Position numbers and translations under genes: made by a program | Origin: Isoperla grammatica | Taxonomy: Eukaryota; Arthropoda; Insecta; Plecoptera; Perlodidae | Length of the DNA stretch: 64,000 nucleotides | NCBI GenBank assembly: GCA_945910005.1 | Contig: OX246745.1 | Location: 11,216,436-11,280,435 of the forward strand | Direction of reading: 5' to 3' | Notes under the pieces: model-generated | What the model was told of the DNA's origin: nothing | The model's input: only the letters and a program-made list of their open reading frames with translations | Database searches by the model: none | Shown here: positions 61,521-64,000 of the stretch, in pieces | Layout: the number at the start of each line of letters is the position of its first letter | Numbering within the stretch: position 1 is the first letter of the stretch

Positions 61521-61609
61521 ATGGCCTTAGCGATTGAAGAGTATACACGTTCTAACTATAACGATGAAACAACACCAGACCAGCCACCTGACATTGTGAC
61601 GGACGGCAG
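61521..61609 (+). CDS. Possible first coding exon of an unidentified plus-strand gene
   Basis: The ATG at 61521 opens 29 codons (MALAIEEYTRSNYNDETTPD, then QPPDIVTDG) and runs into a good donor, GGCAG then GTAAAT after 61609, leaving two bases of a split codon. Ahead of it lie a TATA box and initiator at the right spacing. The peptide is acidic and not recognised. If real, the gene continues to the right, beyond the window or through exons I could not pick out, and is transcribed away from KANK. Chance agreement of promoter, ATG and donor cannot be excluded. Confidence 0.5.
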
Positions 61610-61919
61610 GTAAATCAATAGTAAATAAGCACCACAATTAACTGGCAATCAGTGACTAGAAAAACCGGATGAAATTGCGAAGTTATATTGCATACTTATA
61701 GCGTAAGTAACGAGACAGTATACGTAATGGCTCAATCGGTGGCAATTGCCTCTGAGATGGTCAGGCCAACAGTGTTGGAACTACGACGGAAGACCACCTC
61801 GTACAGTCAACCAAGTCGTCCAGACTTTGTGTCCGTACTGGTTGGGTACAGCAGTGTTAAATCAGATACTTTTTAAAGTACCTAGGTATAGGTAAAGATG
61901 CTTTGGCCTAAATGGATAT

Positions 61920-62276
61920 AGGGTTGGAGCGGATTGGAGGGTTCGAAAGCTTGTGTTACAGCTTCGTTCTTCTCGTCAACTGCTCGGCAGTCCAGGTTAG
62001 TGGAGGATTGGAGGGTTCGAAAGCTTGTGTAACAGCTTCGTTCTTCTCGGCAGTCCAGGTTAGTGGAGAAACCTATATGACTGGTCAAAGTTACACCGGC
62101 CTTTCGGATGGGACGTAAAGCCGATGGTCCTCTTGGTACTTTTCGAGGAGTAGGCTACGTGCCGGTACCAGGCTTCCCCTCCTCCCTTCCTCATTATCAT
62201 TCATCAATCATCCCTCATCAGGCTAAGAGGACATTGTGCCCTACACTGGCCTTTATTGCAATTAAATAAATAAATA
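61920..62276 (+). repeat. SINE-like repeat with internal tandem duplication
   Basis: A unit of about 70 bases (GGATTGGAGGGTTCGAAAGC ... CAGTCCAGGTTAGTGGAG) occurs twice in a row at 61930-62069. It is followed by CTTTCGGATGGGACGTAAAG, a motif seen in many invertebrate short repeats, and an (AAAT)n tail at 62260-62276. GGTTCGAAAGC resembles a degenerate B box. Confidence 0.55.
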
Positions 62277-62279
62277 GGT

Positions 62280-64000
62280 ATGTATATAGAGTATATATAC
62301 ATTATATACCTACAAAATAATTTAACGACACATCTGCACTTTTTAAAACGGTAATATGCGGATTGCTGTATTCAATGTTCTATAGTTCATACCACATCAA
62401 CTTCCAACCCTGATCCACCATAAGGACAATGCCTAGCTTGGGGGGTTTAACCCATGAACAAGGTTGGTTCTTTAGGAGGTACAGGGTTTATGGTAAGAAG
62501 ACCGGGGATTCATACAGAGCGTTTGGAAGAAAACGCGATTGGATTTAATTATTGAATCATAACACTATAATTAAGCAGACGAGAAATATTTATTGGAATT
62601 ACGATCGGCAGTATTTTATTTAACAATGCAAAGATGCCCTACTAACGTACTTATTTGACAAAAAGTGCCTTGTATCTTTGTATCTGAACAAATTCTATAC
62701 AGGTACATTATAAATGGATCCAGATACTGGTATGTGCAATAAATGATATGAATTGAGGACCCTCGGTATAGGTAAAGGTACACACAATGTATATCTACTC
62801 TACCACACTGCTGAGTAGTCAAACCGCAAATAAGTTGCCTCCACTACTGGGTCAATTTCGACATTTTTTATAAATTCATATTATGCACTCTATAAAAGTG
62901 GGCACCCTTTACCTCTTTATAAAGTATCGCCCTTTATAAAGTATCGCCCATGGCTGGGAGTGAGAAAGACCATGCACGTGCAACAGAGAAGTATGTGATA
63001 ATGATAGTGATAATGGCACACTCAAACCCACGACCTATTCAGAAGATCAGCGGGGGAGCATGATAACATCGTTGGGATATAATCACCAGTGCATTCAGGC
63101 TCTAGCGAACAGAAGTTCATCAGGTTAATCATCGCAGTTGGAAGGACGGATGATTTGATTGCACCAATTAGCGCGATCAAGTGTCGGTACGCTGTCTGTC
63201 GTGTCGGAAACACTCGGGATCGTTCGGAATCGGATGGTGGGAGGGGAGGGGAGGGGTGTCATAAGCCGAATGACGGTAAAAAACTCAATGCGACACCTTC
63301 TGCATCGGCGAGAAATATTATTAGATCATTGAATAAACGCACTGGACCAACGAGGCCCACTCAAATAAAGACATTCGTTCAAGACGCCAGATCACACCGT
63401 CGAGGCATTGAGGTTTTAATAAAAAAATAAAAAAAATCTTCAAGTTTTGTATGCTGATGTCGTGACATAAACTTGATTCGCTGATTATTGGCAATAATGG
63501 CCCGATCGCAATCGAGTATCAGTGGCCCTACTATAATGTAAATCTAGAGGACCTTGTATGGAGAACGTCAAATGTGTACTTGACGCGTGCACACCCTATA
63601 TTTGTTAGTGGGTGCAAAATGCAAATATACGTTTGGGGGCGGTCGTAATATTAGCGTTGGCGTTTGAATACTAGCATTTTGGGACTGCTACGAAACACTA
63701 ATCACTCTTATTGGTTTTGATCAAACTTGGGCCTCTGCCCTGAAGATGCATCACCACATTGGTAGCTACTATGACACCTTAGTTTGCACCCAGGTATAAA
63801 GCTCCAACCACAATTGCCGACATCGTGATTCGTGATCGTATTCGGGATCGGGATCGCAATCGTACATTTACTCATCCTAAATCATTACGACATAATACGA
63901 TTTTATTTTGAACAGCGCCATAAGATTGTCCACTTATCAGATCCGTCGCACATCACCGGTGTCGTCATACTTTGTTTTAAGTAACGTTATCGAAACGTAA
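62280..64000. other. Right end, no gene identified
   Basis: A 113-codon plus-strand ORF at 63089-63430 is the longest but matches nothing known and has no splice or promoter context. 63848-63920 is the inverse of the repeat at 26003-26072. Confidence 0.55.

Noticed and set aside
63089..63430. 113-codon plus-strand ORF as a gene
   Set aside because: No recognisable family, no promoter or splice context; kept only as unexplained.

Overview
This is a window of an animal (metazoan) nuclear genome. It is AT-rich, with very long introns, transposon remnants, tRNA-headed SINEs, microsatellites and a tandem satellite. The very frequent palindrome AGGCCT (often as TAGGCCTAC, and in blocks near 13,380, 23,900 and 24,310) is a composition I associate with marine deuterostome invertebrates such as echinoderms. 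That placement is a guess; the species cannot be fixed from the sequence.

One gene dominates. On the minus strand, from 43,758 down to 4,731, ten exons encode a KANK protein (KN motif and ankyrin repeat domain family). The parts recognised are the N-terminal KN motif (talin-binding in known KANKs), a coiled coil, a very long low-complexity middle, a 33-base micro-exon, the pre-ankyrin helical segment and the ankyrin repeats with a Ser/Pro-rich tail. Every junction was read by eye. The reading phase closes at all nine, giving about 1,785 residues; the first coding exon (start codon) was not found. A second minus-strand first exon (24,005-24,214), with CCAAT, E-box and CRE-like sites upstream, splices in phase into the middle of the gene and would give an isoform without the KN motif and without the first coiled-coil exon.

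The introns are a record of transposition. At least ten short hAT-type non-autonomous elements are delimited by terminal inverted repeats, seven of them with perfect or 7-of-8 target duplications of 8 bp. Three sit inside older repeats: a mariner-type MITE, a 77-bp satellite and a SINE. Several otherwise dissimilar elements share a GC-rich double hairpin ending in a T-run. There are also two mariner-like MITEs, a PIF/Harbinger-like MITE, foldback MITEs, four copies of a tRNA-derived SINE and a degraded LINE reverse-transcriptase tail.

Layout: 1-4,730 AT-rich, probable KANK 3'UTR then intergenic; 4,731-11,458 ankyrin and C-terminal exons; 11,459-17,076 a transposon-dense intron; 17,077-28,033 central exons; 28,034-43,368 a 15-kb intron with the satellite, a microsatellite and SINEs; 43,369-43,758 the KN-motif exon; 43,759-61,400 a gene-poor upstream region with foldback elements and a 2.5-kb element with about 300-bp inverted termini; 61,400-64,000 a plus-strand TATA promoter and a possible first coding exon of an unidentified gene that would continue beyond the window.
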